This document shows positions 34,000 to 42,940 of a DNA stretch of 64,000 bases, one piece after another. A program made the position numbers and the translations under genes. Numbering within the stretch: the first letter of the stretch is position 1; the number at the start of each line of letters is the position of its first letter. The DNA is taken from NCBI RefSeq assembly GCF_001274945.1, contig NZ_LILB01000005.1, positions 1,033,683-1,097,682 of the forward strand. Direction: 5' to 3'. The DNA comes from Viridibacillus arvi (lineage in GTDB: Bacteria > Bacillota > Bacilli > Bacillales_A > Planococcaceae). The notes below the pieces were generated by a model, which saw only the letters and a program-made list of their open reading frames with translations, was not told the origin of the DNA and searched no databases.

Positions 34000-34802
34000 T
34001 ATTTCAAATCACTATCAATAAAAGAATCATGTACACGTTGCCAAAACGGAAATGCTCTAAAGCGTGCAAACCGCACCTTTTCCTTCGCAACTTTGTACTG
34101 GATTGATTTTACATTTTTATGCAATAACTGCACATGATCGACTGTGACCATAAAATCTTTAGCCTTCACTGGCTTTAGCACGCAACTATGATGTGCTGGT
34201 AATACTAGTGAAGATCCGACTGTACGGAAAACGCGATTATTAATAGACGCCATTTCAGTCACTTGAATAGCTTCTATTGATGGATGTAAAATGGCACCCC
34301 CAAGAGCCTTATTGTAAGCTGTACTTCCTGAAGGTGTAGAAACACATAGCCCATCTCCACGGAAGCGTTCAAACGGTCTCCCATTTAATTCAACGTCCAT
34401 TACTAATGTTACTTCTGGGGATTTAACTGTAGATTCATTCAAAGCTAAATAAGTGTAATTTTCATCTGAGTTTTGATAATTAATCACAACTTCTAACAGA
34501 GGATAATCGATTACTTTATAGTCACTCTTTGCTATGGAGATAACCAATTTCTCGATTTCAATTGGCTTCCAGTCAGCATAAAAACCTAGATGCCCCGTAT
34601 GAATACCAACAAACGCAACATCTGACAAGATATGACTATATCGATGGAATGCATGTAGCAGTGTACCATCTCCACCAATCGACAACACGATATCTGGTTT
34701 TTCTTCATCTATTTCTAATCCAAAATCAGTTAAGTACGAGATAGCTCTTTCCATTAATTCATTTGATTGTGGATCGTTACGTGATTGAACAGCAAATTTC
34801 AT
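33999..34802 (-). CDS. nadK: NAD kinase
   Basis: A 267-residue enzyme making NADP from NAD and ATP. Motifs are [15 protein letters not shown] (about residues 42-56), the NE/D motif ALNEST (about 122) and [19 protein letters not shown]. It overlaps relQ by four bases upstream and shares a base with the rluD-like gene downstream. Confidence 0.94.
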   Translation of the reverse strand: MKFAVQSRNDPQSNELMERAISYLTDFGLEIDEEKPDIVLSIGGDGTLLHAFHRYSHILSDVAFVGIHTGHLGFYADWKPIEIEKLVISIAKSDYKVIDYPLLEVVINYQNSDENYTYLALNESTVKSPEVTLVMDVELNGRPFERFRGDGLCVSTPSGSTAYNKALGGAILHPSIEAIQVTEMASINNRVFRTVGSSLVLPAHHSCVLKPVKAKDFMVTVDHVQLLHKNVKSIQYKVAKEKVRFARFRAFPFWQRVHDSFIDSDLK

Positions 34803-35479
34803 AGATTTTCATGAGCTCCCTTCGAATTATCCTCTCTAACTTTTGGATTTGAAGCCTCTTTGTATTCGGTAAAATATTTTTGAGCTTCCTGTATCTCCTC
34901 GCGGATTAAAGACATTTCCTCATCTAAGCGGAACGCTGCCTCTGCTGCACTTTGCAGACGATTTTTTATTTCCTCTGGAAAAATCCCTTTATACTTATAG
35001 TTCAATGAATGCTCAATAGATGCCCAGAAGTTCATTGCAAGTGTTCTAATTTGAATTTCAGCTAAAATCTTTTTCTCACCTTGAATTGTTCCGACAGGAT
35101 ATTCGATTATCATATGATAAGAACGATATCCGCTAACTTTAACATTGGTGATATAATCTCTTTCTTCTACAACTGTTAAATCATTGCGCTGGCGTAATAA
35201 TTCAATAACAGTAGGAATTTCATCCACGAATTGACACATGATACGTACCCCTGCAATGTCTTGTAACTCATGAGCTAGCATATCTGAAGGTTCAAAGACT
35301 AGGCCTTTTTCTAACGTCTTGTCATAAATACTCGCAAGTGGCTTCACCCGACCTGTTACAAATTCTATTGGTGACGTTTCATTTGATTTTTCGAATTGTG
35401 CGCGCATTCCTTTTAGCTTAATTTTCAATTCATCTACTGCTTGCTTATAGGGCTGTAAAAAGCGATCCCATTGTCCCAT
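34799..35479 (-). CDS. relQ: Small alarmone synthetase RelQ (GTP pyrophosphokinase)
   Basis: A 226-residue single-domain (p)ppGpp synthetase. It has the synthetase core [37 protein letters not shown] and [23 protein letters not shown], but no hydrolase domain. The protein raises alarmone levels under stress. The neighbour order relQ-nadK-rluD is the same as yjbM-N-O in B. subtilis. It is separated from yjbL by 11 bp. Confidence 0.93.
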   Translation of the reverse strand: MGQWDRFLQPYKQAVDELKIKLKGMRAQFEKSNETSPIEFVTGRVKPLASIYDKTLEKGLVFEPSDMLAHELQDIAGVRIMCQFVDEIPTVIELLRQRNDLTVVEERDYITNVKVSGYRSYHMIIEYPVGTIQGEKKILAEIQIRTLAMNFWASIEHSLNYKYKGIFPEEIKNRLQSAAEAAFRLDEEMSLIREEIQEAQKYFTEYKEASNPKVREDNSKGAHENL

Positions 35480-35490
35480 GATAAGTCCCC

Positions 35491-35886
35491 CTAATCTTCT
35501 CGGGATTCGTTCAATATTTCCGCAAAAGCTTCTTCAACAGCTGTTGAAAAGTCTGCTCCATAATTATGATTTCCTTCAATATTAAATATAAGTGCGTTTA
35601 ATTCATCCTGAAAGTTCACTAATTCAGTCTGTCCATTCCCCCAAGTTAATATTGGCTCTAAATCAGATTGTAATGTTTTGACTAATAGTGGCCAAATAGC
35701 TTGAGGGAATTTTATGTAATGGTAGTCTTCCCCTGCATCCATTAAATAGATAAAAGCCATGGCGTCTGAATCAGTAATAACCTGACCTGCAGCTCGCCAT
35801 TCACAATCAGATATTTCTCCGCATATTTGTAAATGCACTTGTTTTTCTTGTTGTGATCCATTTTCTACTATATATGTTTTACGCAA
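35491..35886 (-). CDS. yjbL: YjbL-like protein (UPF0738)
   Basis: A 131-residue acidic soluble protein matching the position of B. subtilis yjbL, with SDAMAFIYLMDAGEDYHYIKFP and the acidic C-terminus FSTAVEEAFAEILNESRED. No catalytic motif is visible; family function is unknown. It opens the operon and is divergent from yjbK; ATG follows AAAGGAAG. Confidence 0.8.
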   Translation of the reverse strand: MRKTYIVENGSQQEKQVHLQICGEISDCEWRAAGQVITDSDAMAFIYLMDAGEDYHYIKFPQAIWPLLVKTLQSDLEPILTWGNGQTELVNFQDELNALIFNIEGNHNYGADFSTAVEEAFAEILNESRED

Positions 35887-36059
35887 AGCCTATCTTCCTT
35901 TCCGTGAATCTCCTATCATTTTATCATAGTAAGCCTCATTACTACCCACTTTTTCGGTGAATTGTTATGCTTTTCCCCATTTCGACAATCATTGCAATGC
36001 CATCTATACTTCACCTATAATTAATTAATATGATTTCAAAAAAAGAAAGGGTGATTGGT

Positions 36060-36647
36060 ATGGCACAACAACTTGAAATTGAGTTTAAAAACCTACTTTC
36101 GAAAGAGGAATATGAAGCGCTTTGTACTACTTTTGCAATTCCAAATGAAAATTTTCACGAACAGGCAAATCATTATTTCGATACAGCTGATTTCAGATTG
36201 AAGAAAGTACGCTCTGGCTTAAGAATACGCGAAGTTCAAAATCGCTTTGAATGTACACTTAAAGAACCTGCGGCTGGTATTGGATTATTAGAAACAACGG
36301 ATTTATTAACTGAGGAACACGTAAATGCCGTGTTAAATGGAGCTACCCTAAAAGCAGATGAAGTAGATATTCGATTGAAAAAACTTCAGATTAATCCAGC
36401 TGATTTACAACTATTAGGTACACTTTTTACAAAGCGTGCCGAAATAAAATATAATGGCGGTCTTCTCGTTTTCGACCATTCTCGATATTTGGACACTGAC
36501 GATTATGAACTAGAATTTGAAGTGACAAATGAGGAAACAGGTAGATTAATATTCGAGGAATTTTTAGCAAAACATTCAATACCTATTAGAGTAGCTGATA
36601 AAAAAATTGCTCGCTTCATGGCCGCCGTCAACAAGAAAAGAGGTTAA
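36060..36647 (+). CDS. yjbK: CYTH-domain protein (YjbK)
   Basis: A 195-residue CYTH (triphosphate tunnel) protein. ATG at 36060 follows AAAGGGTG; the upstream in-frame ATG lacks a site. The EXEXK-type start is LEIEFKNLL (residues 5-13). The beta strands carry QANHYFDTADFRLKKVRSGLRIRE and FECTLKEPA, then VFDHSRYLDTDDYELEFEVT. Members hydrolyse or bind triphosphates; substrate unknown. It is followed within four bases by a lytic transglycosylase. Confidence 0.9.
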   Translation: MAQQLEIEFKNLLSKEEYEALCTTFAIPNENFHEQANHYFDTADFRLKKVRSGLRIREVQNRFECTLKEPAAGIGLLETTDLLTEEHVNAVLNGATLKADEVDIRLKKLQINPADLQLLGTLFTKRAEIKYNGGLLVFDHSRYLDTDDYELEFEVTNEETGRLIFEEFLAKHSIPIRVADKKIARFMAAVNKKRG

Positions 36648-36650
36648 CAA

Positions 36651-37439
36651 ATGGATATATCAGCATTGAAAACGCTCCTTGAAATTCAAGGGCTTCAATC
36701 CATGGGATCGACTAGCTTATCTGCTACGGATTCATCATCTTCTTCATCTAATATGTTTACCCAACTAATGAATGAAATGATGACTTCATCAACATCTCAG
36801 AACAACCCTTCACAATTACTAGGCTTAACAAACTCAATGTCGGGCTCAAACGTTTTACCTGCTTCGGATTATTCTTCGTTATTAGGTAGTGGTTTAATGG
36901 GGTCATCAATAACGAACTCAATTAATGCAGTGTCGGGCTTGTACTATAATGGTACTTCACCTATTTATAGACCAACTTCGGTGTCTAATAATACATATAG
37001 TACAACACCTTTGAATCCAGTATTAACAGGTTATACTGCGGGACCTACTAATGTCACATCAAATACGCAATACGATACCATTATAAAAAAAGCGTCCGAA
37101 ACTTATGGTATTCCCGAAAAGATGATTAAATCCGTAATTAAACAAGAATCTAATTTTAATAACTCTGTCGTTAGCCATGCTGGGGCTGCTGGTCTAATGC
37201 AATTAATGCCAGGTACAGCCAAATTCCTTGGTGTTTCCAATGTCTTTGACCCAGAACAAAACATTATGGGCGGTACGAAATATTTGAAACAAATGTATGA
37301 TAAATTCGGTGGAGATATGAATCTAATGTTAGCTGCATATAATGCAGGGCCAGGGAATGTTTCTAAATATAATGGTATTCCACCATTTAAAGAGACGACA
37401 AACTATGTTTCTAAAATCATGAATAGCTATCAAGCCTAA
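36651..37439 (+). CDS. yjbJ: Lytic transglycosylase-domain protein (YjbJ-like)
   Basis: A 262-residue protein. Residues 1-140 are a low-complexity Ser/Thr/Asn-rich region (many Ser-Ser, no clear signal peptide), and residues 142-262 are an SLT domain. The catalytic Glu is in KQESNFN (about 169), followed by GAAGLMQLMPGTAKFLGV, LAAYNAGPGNV and YVSKIM. Members cleave the murein glycan. It directly follows yjbK and shares its terminator; the lack of a signal peptide is notable, so export is unexplained. Confidence 0.88.
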   Translation: MDISALKTLLEIQGLQSMGSTSLSATDSSSSSSNMFTQLMNEMMTSSTSQNNPSQLLGLTNSMSGSNVLPASDYSSLLGSGLMGSSITNSINAVSGLYYNGTSPIYRPTSVSNNTYSTTPLNPVLTGYTAGPTNVTSNTQYDTIIKKASETYGIPEKMIKSVIKQESNFNNSVVSHAGAAGLMQLMPGTAKFLGVSNVFDPEQNIMGGTKYLKQMYDKFGGDMNLMLAAYNAGPGNVSKYNGIPPFKETTNYVSKIMNSYQA

Positions 37440-37489
37440 TTAGTCAACTGCCGTAGTTGTCGAATAATTACATATCAATTCACTCTTAG

Positions 37490-37526
37490 AATCGACATAT
37501 AACTTATTATTATGTCGATTTTTTTT
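37490..37526 (+). terminator. Terminator of yjbK-lytic transglycosylase unit
   Basis: AATCGACATA pairs with TATGTCGATT (11-nt loop), followed by eight T's. Confidence 0.87.
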
Positions 37527-37692
37527 ATGAATAAATTGAATAGAAGACACGATTTTTCATAGTAATCATACACTTTTACGGACTTTTTTATTAAACTATA
37601 TGAAAAAAGTAATGTAATTTAATCGATTTGTTTGAGAAAAAACGTTTAGGTTGATAGAATAGAATTACAGCTAAAGCAAAGGAGCATCATCA

Positions 37693-38094
37693 ATGACGCA
37701 AAAACCTATTATTCCTTATGAGGAAATTGGCGAAGAAACACTATCAAAAATGATTAAGATTTTCTACTCCAAAGTCGCTAAAAATCCGAAGCTAAAGCCG
37801 ATATTTCCTGATGATTTAACTGAAACAGCACGCAAGCAAATTCAATTTCAAACTCAATATTTAGGTGGTCCAAATCTTTTTACAGAAGAGCATGGGCATC
37901 CAATGATGAGAGCCCGCCATATGCCCTTCAAAATTACACCTGAACGTGCACAAGCATGGTTAGAATGTATGGCTGAAGCAATGGATGAGGTTGGATTAGA
38001 TGGAAAGATTCGAGAAATATACTATAAACGCCTCGTCCTTACAGCGCACCACATGATTAATTCACCTGATAACGACGAGGAGGTATTAGAGTGA
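37693..38094 (+). CDS. yjbI: Truncated hemoglobin (YjbI)
   Basis: A 133-residue group-II truncated globin that binds haem and oxygen or nitric oxide. Family parts are YSKVAKNPKLKPIFPDDL, KQIQFQTQYLGGPNLF and the proximal-His segment MMRARHMPFKI (His about residue 75). In B. subtilis YjbI protects YjbH from aggregation during oxidative stress. Here it overlaps yjbH by four bases, supporting the same partnership. Confidence 0.93.
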   Translation: MTQKPIIPYEEIGEETLSKMIKIFYSKVAKNPKLKPIFPDDLTETARKQIQFQTQYLGGPNLFTEEHGHPMMRARHMPFKITPERAQAWLECMAEAMDEVGLDGKIREIYYKRLVLTAHHMINSPDNDEEVLE

Positions 38095-38903
38095 ATACTA
38101 TTCAGATCATGCCGGCACCGCCTTCGCCTACTACTACTCTTAGTAGACCGATTGAACTTTATGTATTCATTGATCCACTTGCTCCAAACAGTTGGGATTT
38201 ACAAGCAATTATCCGTAAGCTTCAAGTAAACTATAATCAATACTTTACTTTACGATTTGTTCTTAGTACAGAATTAGCTTCGCTTAATGTCGCTTGCCAA
38301 CGTGTAAATAGCTGTAATAGTGAATATGAAGAAATCGATGTCTCTCATCCGGTTCTTCCTTCAATCGCAGTGAAGGCTGCTGAATTACAAGGGAAAAAAG
38401 CTGGCTACCGCTACCTAATGAAATTGCAAGAATATGTATTATTGAATATGAAAAACGTTCGTTCATGCTCGACCTTACTCGAAATTGCCAAAGAGGCAAA
38501 TTTAGATATTCAAGAGTTCCAAACAGATTTCCAGTCATTGGAAGCTTCTCGTGCATTTCAAAGTGACTTATGTATAACACGTGAGATGGATGTAGAAGAA
38601 GTACCAAGCTTCGTATTCTTTAATGAAAATATTGAAGATGAAGGTTTAAAAGTAAGCGGAAATTATTCATATGAAGTTTATGAACAAATATTAGAAGAAT
38701 TATTAGACGGTGAACTTATTTGTCAACAGCCACCATCAGTAGAAGAATTATTTAAACGGTATCATACATTATCAACTAAAGAAGTAGCATCAATTTATAA
38801 CATTACTGAACAAACTGCTGACCGAGAGTTAAAAAAGAAAATGCTACAACAAAAAGTCGACCGCATCAATTATGAAGAATCATCGCTGTGGCGTTTAAAA
38901 TAA
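38091..38903 (+). CDS. yjbH: YjbH/SpxH, ClpXP adaptor for Spx
   Basis: A 270-residue DsbA-like adaptor that delivers Spx to ClpXP. The GTG start (38091) follows GAGGAGG. The N-terminal thioredoxin-like motif that reads CPEC in B. subtilis is APNS at residues 31-34 (in FIDPLAPNSWD), so the two cysteines are absent. The rest (SWDLQAIIRKLQ, EEVPSFVFFNEN, TEQTADRELKKKMLQQ) fits the family. The Spx gene itself is encoded about 5 kb away in the same window. The absence of the cysteines suggests that redox control through them is not used. Confidence 0.9.
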   Translation: MNTIQIMPAPPSPTTTLSRPIELYVFIDPLAPNSWDLQAIIRKLQVNYNQYFTLRFVLSTELASLNVACQRVNSCNSEYEEIDVSHPVLPSIAVKAAELQGKKAGYRYLMKLQEYVLLNMKNVRSCSTLLEIAKEANLDIQEFQTDFQSLEASRAFQSDLCITREMDVEEVPSFVFFNENIEDEGLKVSGNYSYEVYEQILEELLDGELICQQPPSVEELFKRYHTLSTKEVASIYNITEQTADRELKKKMLQQKVDRINYEESSLWRLK

Positions 38904-38913
38904 ATTATATATA

Positions 38914-38954
38914 GGCTAGTAACGATCTATTATGTCGTTGCTAGTCTTTTTTTT
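38914..38954 (+). terminator. Terminator of yjbI-yjbH
   Basis: GGCTAGTAACGA pairs with TCGTTGCTAGTC (one GU pair), followed by a T-run, 11 bp past the yjbH stop. Confidence 0.85.
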
Positions 38955-39039
38955 AATTATAAATCTTCTTGATTATATGTAAGGTACTAGTTAACATGTC
39001 CATGACAGTTACCAATTAATAAAATTAAACAAAATAAAA

Positions 39040-39069
39040 GAGGCGCCTCTACGAGAGACGCCTTCTTTT
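39040..39069. terminator. Hairpin, likely terminator
   Basis: AAAGAGGCG and CGCCTTCTTTT flank an inner CTCT/AGAG stem with a 3-nt loop, and a T-rich stretch follows. It lies between two convergent genes with no assigned transcript of its own. Confidence 0.5.
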
Positions 39070-39413
39070 CACAAAGGGGATGGGAGAAATGTTCACGTTC
39101 AAACAAAGGGGTGTATGTTTGTTTGTGATTTATTTCACATCTAACACTTTAGCATGGAAAAAATGATATAGCAATGTTTCAGAACTGATTTCACAAAGTT
39201 GTCATAAGGAAAGCGTTTGCAAGTAGTAAACAGCCATTTAAACTTCAAATTGACATGGTTTTGTCGAGTCATATTAGTATTATTTGTGGGTTTTTAATTA
39301 AATATTACCTGTTTAATATTTTTCTATACAGAATGATTTCAAATTAAAAAGCCGAGGGGGAATATTACGAGGCTACTGAAAAAGTCCTTTTAAATAGGAT
39401 TACGTTTAAAACT

Positions 39414-39522
39414 GTTGATTTACGTTCCGGGCGGGCGGTGAGCCTCCTCGTCGCTTCACTTCTGCGGGGTCTCACCTGTCCCGCTAATCCCACAGGAGTC
39501 GCCGCTCTACACTTCAATCAAC
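39414..39522 (-). repeat. GC-rich palindromic intergenic element, long copy
   Basis: A 109-bp GC-rich block flanked by GTTGATT and AATCAAC. On the minus strand it reads GGCGACTCCTGTGGG, shared with the copy at 17451-17535 (which has the opposite orientation), then GAGACCCCGC, GAAGCGACGAGGAGGCTCACC and GCCCGCCCGG. Confidence 0.82.
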
Positions 39523-39565
39523 GGAATATATTCCATACAAAGATAAAATAAAACATAAAAAAATA

Positions 39566-39604
39566 AGCGATTCATTCCAAATTTAATTAGAGGAATGAAT
39601 CGCT
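39566..39604. terminator. Hairpin just upstream of the IS remnant
   Basis: A 13-bp perfect stem, AGCGATTCATTCC with GGAATGAATCGCT around a 13-nt AT loop, lies about 45 bp upstream of the transposase remnant. It could be a bidirectional terminator or a structure from the IS end. Confidence 0.55.
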
Positions 39605-39648
39605 ATTTTATTAGATAATCGTATTATCAAATGTAGATGGTGTCCCCG

Positions 39649-39818
39649 ATGATTGCTAATCAAGAAACGCTCCATTTATGGCAATTTACGATATCGTTGT
39701 GCCAAAAGATAATCAGCTCAGTCAAATCAATGACCTTGTTGATTTCTCCTTTGTGTATGAAGAATTAATAAATAAATATTGTCTCAATAACGGTCGCAAT
39801 GCAATATTACCACCTTGA
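39649..39818 (+). pseudogene. IS1182-type transposase, N-terminal remnant
   Basis: From ATG at 39678 the frame encodes 46 residues: MAIYDIVVPKDNQLSQIND, then LVDFSFVYEELINKYCL and NGRNAI before a stop at 39816-39818. This closely resembles the N-terminus of IS1182-family transposases (DIVVPKDH.LRQIN.L.DFSF.YEEL...YC..NGR). The upstream ATG at 39649 (MIANQETLHL) matches the usual transposase beginning but is out of frame by 29 nt from the second part, so a short deletion lies between them. Everything past the first 55 residues is missing, and so is the second IS end. Confidence 0.85.
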
Positions 39819-39835
39819 CTTTTAATCATAAATTA

Positions 39836-41653
39836 TTATACATCTAGAAGTTTTTCTAGTTCCTCTAAGTTTTTCTCGAATACTTTGCAAGCTTCTTCGA
39901 TAGGCTCAGCAGATTCCATATTAACGCCCGCTGCTTTTAATACTTCAATCGGGAAGTCAGAACATCCGGCTTTAAGGAAATTATTAATATAACGATCTAC
40001 TGCAGGTTGTCCTTCTTCAAGGATTTGAGCACTTAGAGCCGTTGCCGCACTCTTACCTGTAGCATATTGGTATACATAGTAGTTGTAGTAGAAGTGAGGG
40101 ATACGTGCCCACTCTAGACCGATCTCTTCATCCACAACAATATCGTCACCATAATATTGTTTATTTAGATTATAGTAGACTTCTGTCATTTTTTCTGCTG
40201 TTAGCGCTTCCCCGTCTTGGTCAAGCTGATGAATAATATGTTCAAATTCAGCAAACATTGTTTGGCGGAAAATTGTACCACGGAATCCTTCTAACCAGTG
40301 ATTTAATATATAAATACGTTGTTGTGGATCTTCAATCGTATTTAATAAATGATGGTTTAATAACTCTTCATTACAAGTTGATGCAACTTCTGCAACGAAA
40401 ATAGAATAGTTACCGTATACGAACGGTTGGTTGTTACGAGTAAAGTAACTATGGACACTATGTCCAAATTCATGAACAAGAGTAAATAGATTATCTAAAT
40501 TATTTTGCCAGTTCATTAGGATATAAGGATTCGTACCATATGCACCAGAAGAATATGCGCCGCTTCGCTTCCCTTTGTTTTCAAGTACATCTACCCAACG
40601 ATCCTCTAAACCTTGCTTGACAATACTTACATACTCTTCACCAAGTACTTCAAAGCTTTTTAACATGTGGTTTTTTGCTTCTTCATATGGCATATCCACC
40701 TTTGACTCTTGTACAAGTGGTGTATATATATCCCACATATGAAGTTCCTCAACACCTAATACTTTTTTTCGTAGCGCAATATAACGATGCATTAACGGTA
40801 AATACTTATGAATTGTCGTGATAAGTTGATCATACACTTTTTCTGGGATATGATTGGCAGCCATGGCTGACTGACGAGCTGATTCATATTTGCGAATACG
40901 CGCATTTACATTATCACCTTTAACATTACCAGCAAGGGTCGTTGCAAATGTGTTACGGAATTCTCCGTACGTTTTATACATTGCACGGAATGCTGCTTCA
41001 CGTACTTTGCGATCGCCACTTTCTAAGAAATGTGTATAATTCCCATGTGTTAGCTGAACTTGATGACCATTTTCGTCTTCAATCGTAGGGAACTGTAAAT
41101 CAGCGTTATTTAATGTGCTAAATGTTTCAGACGATGCACTTGTTACTTCTGACAACTGTGCAAGGATTGCTTCTTGCTCTGCTGGTAAAATATGTGGACG
41201 CCCAATGTTAATTTCAAGCAATTCTTGTCTGTATAATTGAAGTTCCTCATTTTCAGCAAGATATTGTTCAATTATTTTTTCATCCAATGCTAAAATTTCA
41301 GGTGTTAAAAATGACAGACCAGTTGAAACCTTTGCATAAAGTGATTTACAACGACTATCCATTGCTTGATAGAAACTGTTCGCTGTGTCTTGATCTAAAC
41401 GCATATGTGAATATGTGTAAAGACGCATTAATTTTGAATACAATTCATCTCGGTATTGTAGAACCGCTAAAAGTGCCTGTGCACCGTTTTCAATTGTTCC
41501 TTGAAAAGATGCAGCATTTTCACTCAAAGCACTAATTTTCTTAAACTCTGCTTCCCAAGCTTCGTCTGTCTCAAAGATATCTTCAAGACGCCAAGTAAGT
41601 TCAACAGGTACTTCTTGTCTTGTTAATACTTTTTGTTCTGATTTCGTTGTCAT
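39836..41653 (-). CDS. pepF: Oligoendopeptidase F
   Basis: A 605-residue M3-family zinc peptidase that degrades short peptides in the cytoplasm. The HEFGH motif lies in LVHEFGHSVHSYF (about residues 388-400), with AEVASTCNEELLNHHLL supplying the third ligand. The N-terminal helical part and PHFYYNYYVYQYATGKSAA near the end are typical. ATG follows AGGAGG. It is encoded next to coiA and mecA, the same order as in B. subtilis yjbG-coiA-mecA. Confidence 0.94.
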   Translation of the reverse strand: MTTKSEQKVLTRQEVPVELTWRLEDIFETDEAWEAEFKKISALSENAASFQGTIENGAQALLAVLQYRDELYSKLMRLYTYSHMRLDQDTANSFYQAMDSRCKSLYAKVSTGLSFLTPEILALDEKIIEQYLAENEELQLYRQELLEINIGRPHILPAEQEAILAQLSEVTSASSETFSTLNNADLQFPTIEDENGHQVQLTHGNYTHFLESGDRKVREAAFRAMYKTYGEFRNTFATTLAGNVKGDNVNARIRKYESARQSAMAANHIPEKVYDQLITTIHKYLPLMHRYIALRKKVLGVEELHMWDIYTPLVQESKVDMPYEEAKNHMLKSFEVLGEEYVSIVKQGLEDRWVDVLENKGKRSGAYSSGAYGTNPYILMNWQNNLDNLFTLVHEFGHSVHSYFTRNNQPFVYGNYSIFVAEVASTCNEELLNHHLLNTIEDPQQRIYILNHWLEGFRGTIFRQTMFAEFEHIIHQLDQDGEALTAEKMTEVYYNLNKQYYGDDIVVDEEIGLEWARIPHFYYNYYVYQYATGKSAATALSAQILEEGQPAVDRYINNFLKAGCSDFPIEVLKAAGVNMESAEPIEEACKVFEKNLEELEKLLDV

Positions 41654-41706
41654 AATTATGACCTCCTATAGTAAATACGTTGAGAAACAAATACTTTATT
41701 ATTTTC

Positions 41707-42852
41707 TCAATTTTCATAACACTTTGCAAGGAATTCACTATGCAATAATTGTAAGATATTAGCTTCTTTTGTTGAACAATGAATAGAGTGAATACCTAGT
41801 TCTTTCAACAACAAAATATAATGAAGAATCGCTTCTTTACCTCGCTCATCTTGGAAATAATTCGGATTATTTAAGATAAATATTGAAATAACCTCATCAT
41901 CCACTTGTAATATACTAATTTGACAATCTTGTAAAAAGAATAATAATTTAGCTTGCCATTCTACAATGTAAACATCAATATACTGGGCATTTCGAACAGG
42001 TAAGCCAATGAAAAGAGGTAATTGGTCAAGTCTCATACGCGCACTGTAACAGGTTTTTAAGAGCCTATCCTGAACTCCCTTTCTACTTAAGTAGAAACGT
42101 TGCCTTAAAAAGCGCTGGCGGATATGTAAATGGAATTGCCAATATTGAGCGAATTCCTCCTTTGTAGGCTCTTTTAAATGCAAAAACGGAAAATGTTGAT
42201 GTGAAATAGGTAACTGCTGTACCTTGGCAATAAAGCGATACCCTTGTATGAACAATAGATGAGAATAATAAATAAACGTTGCTGTAGTTGGATTGTAAGT
42301 AAGAAGGGTTGATCCATGTTGGGGATGACAAGTAATAAATTGCTGACGAAATGGAGAGAGCTGAATAAGTTGAATACGTGTAGATGTTAGCTGCTTAAAA
42401 TTAGGGGTTTTAAGAAGCCAAAGAGGAACTATACTTGCATTTATATAACCTTTAGTCCGAGCTTGTATAACTTCAATAGGAATATTACTACACTGAAATT
42501 CAATCGCAAATTGCTCATTTTGAGTTGTTACCAATAAATCCGGCCGTTGAGACAAGTTCTTTAAAAATGGCTCCAGTTGAACAGTTATTCCTTTGTTTTC
42601 AAAAAAATGATACAGTTGTTGCTTACCTATTAAATGCTCTTTTGACTCTCCATCCGAAAATAATTGAGGACAATTCGAATTCTTATTGTGAGCAAAATGA
42701 GGAACAACAATATCTCCTATTCGAAGTCGTAACTCTTCTTTACATTGTGGACAAAAAAACTTATGGGTCCGCCTTAACTGTTTTAGCTTTTCTTTAGAAT
42801 GTGAAATAGACAATATAAAGAGTTCATTTTTTATTGTTAATGCAGTTAAAAT
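41707..42852 (-). CDS. coiA: Competence protein CoiA-like, apparent ATT start
   Basis: A protein of 381 residues starting at ATT (42850-42852). The first conventional start in frame is TTG at 42811-42813, but AGGAGG lies seven bases before the ATT and the extended N-terminus LTALTIKNELFILSI matches the family (M-x-x-ALT-x-x-x-E). CoiA promotes competence-related DNA recombination. A zinc-ribbon-like part has CPQCKEELRLRIGDIVVPHFAH. The nuclease-like core is PDLLVTTQNEQFAIEFQCSNI, a PD-(D/E)xK-type arrangement. It sits between pepF and mecA. Confidence 0.82.
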   Translation of the reverse strand: MLTALTIKNELFILSISHSKEKLKQLRRTHKFFCPQCKEELRLRIGDIVVPHFAHNKNSNCPQLFSDGESKEHLIGKQQLYHFFENKGITVQLEPFLKNLSQRPDLLVTTQNEQFAIEFQCSNIPIEVIQARTKGYINASIVPLWLLKTPNFKQLTSTRIQLIQLSPFRQQFITCHPQHGSTLLTYNPTTATFIYYSHLLFIQGYRFIAKVQQLPISHQHFPFLHLKEPTKEEFAQYWQFHLHIRQRFLRQRFYLSRKGVQDRLLKTCYSARMRLDQLPLFIGLPVRNAQYIDVYIVEWQAKLLFFLQDCQISILQVDDEVISIFILNNPNYFQDERGKEAILHYILLLKELGIHSIHCSTKEANILQLLHSEFLAKCYEN

Positions 42853-42909
42853 ACAAACACCTCCTATTTTTATCCATTCTATTAATTAATGGGATAAATT
42901 GCAAGAAAA

Positions 42910-42934
42910 AAATCCTCCGGTTTTCGGAGGATTT
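42910..42934 (-). terminator. Terminator of mecA
   Basis: AAATCCTCCG pairs with CGGAGGATTT around a 5-nt loop, seven bases past the mecA stop on the minus strand. Confidence 0.87.
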
Positions 42935-42940
42935 CCACTG

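Larger units (their letters stand above)
39070..39648. other. Non-coding stretch between convergent yjbH and pepF
   Basis: No gene is seen. A sigmaA-like promoter, TTGACA at 39250-39255 and TATTAG at 39272-39277, points toward the palindromic element and the IS remnant; its role is unclear. The stretch includes the palindromic element (39414-39522) and a hairpin (39566-39604). Confidence 0.4.
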
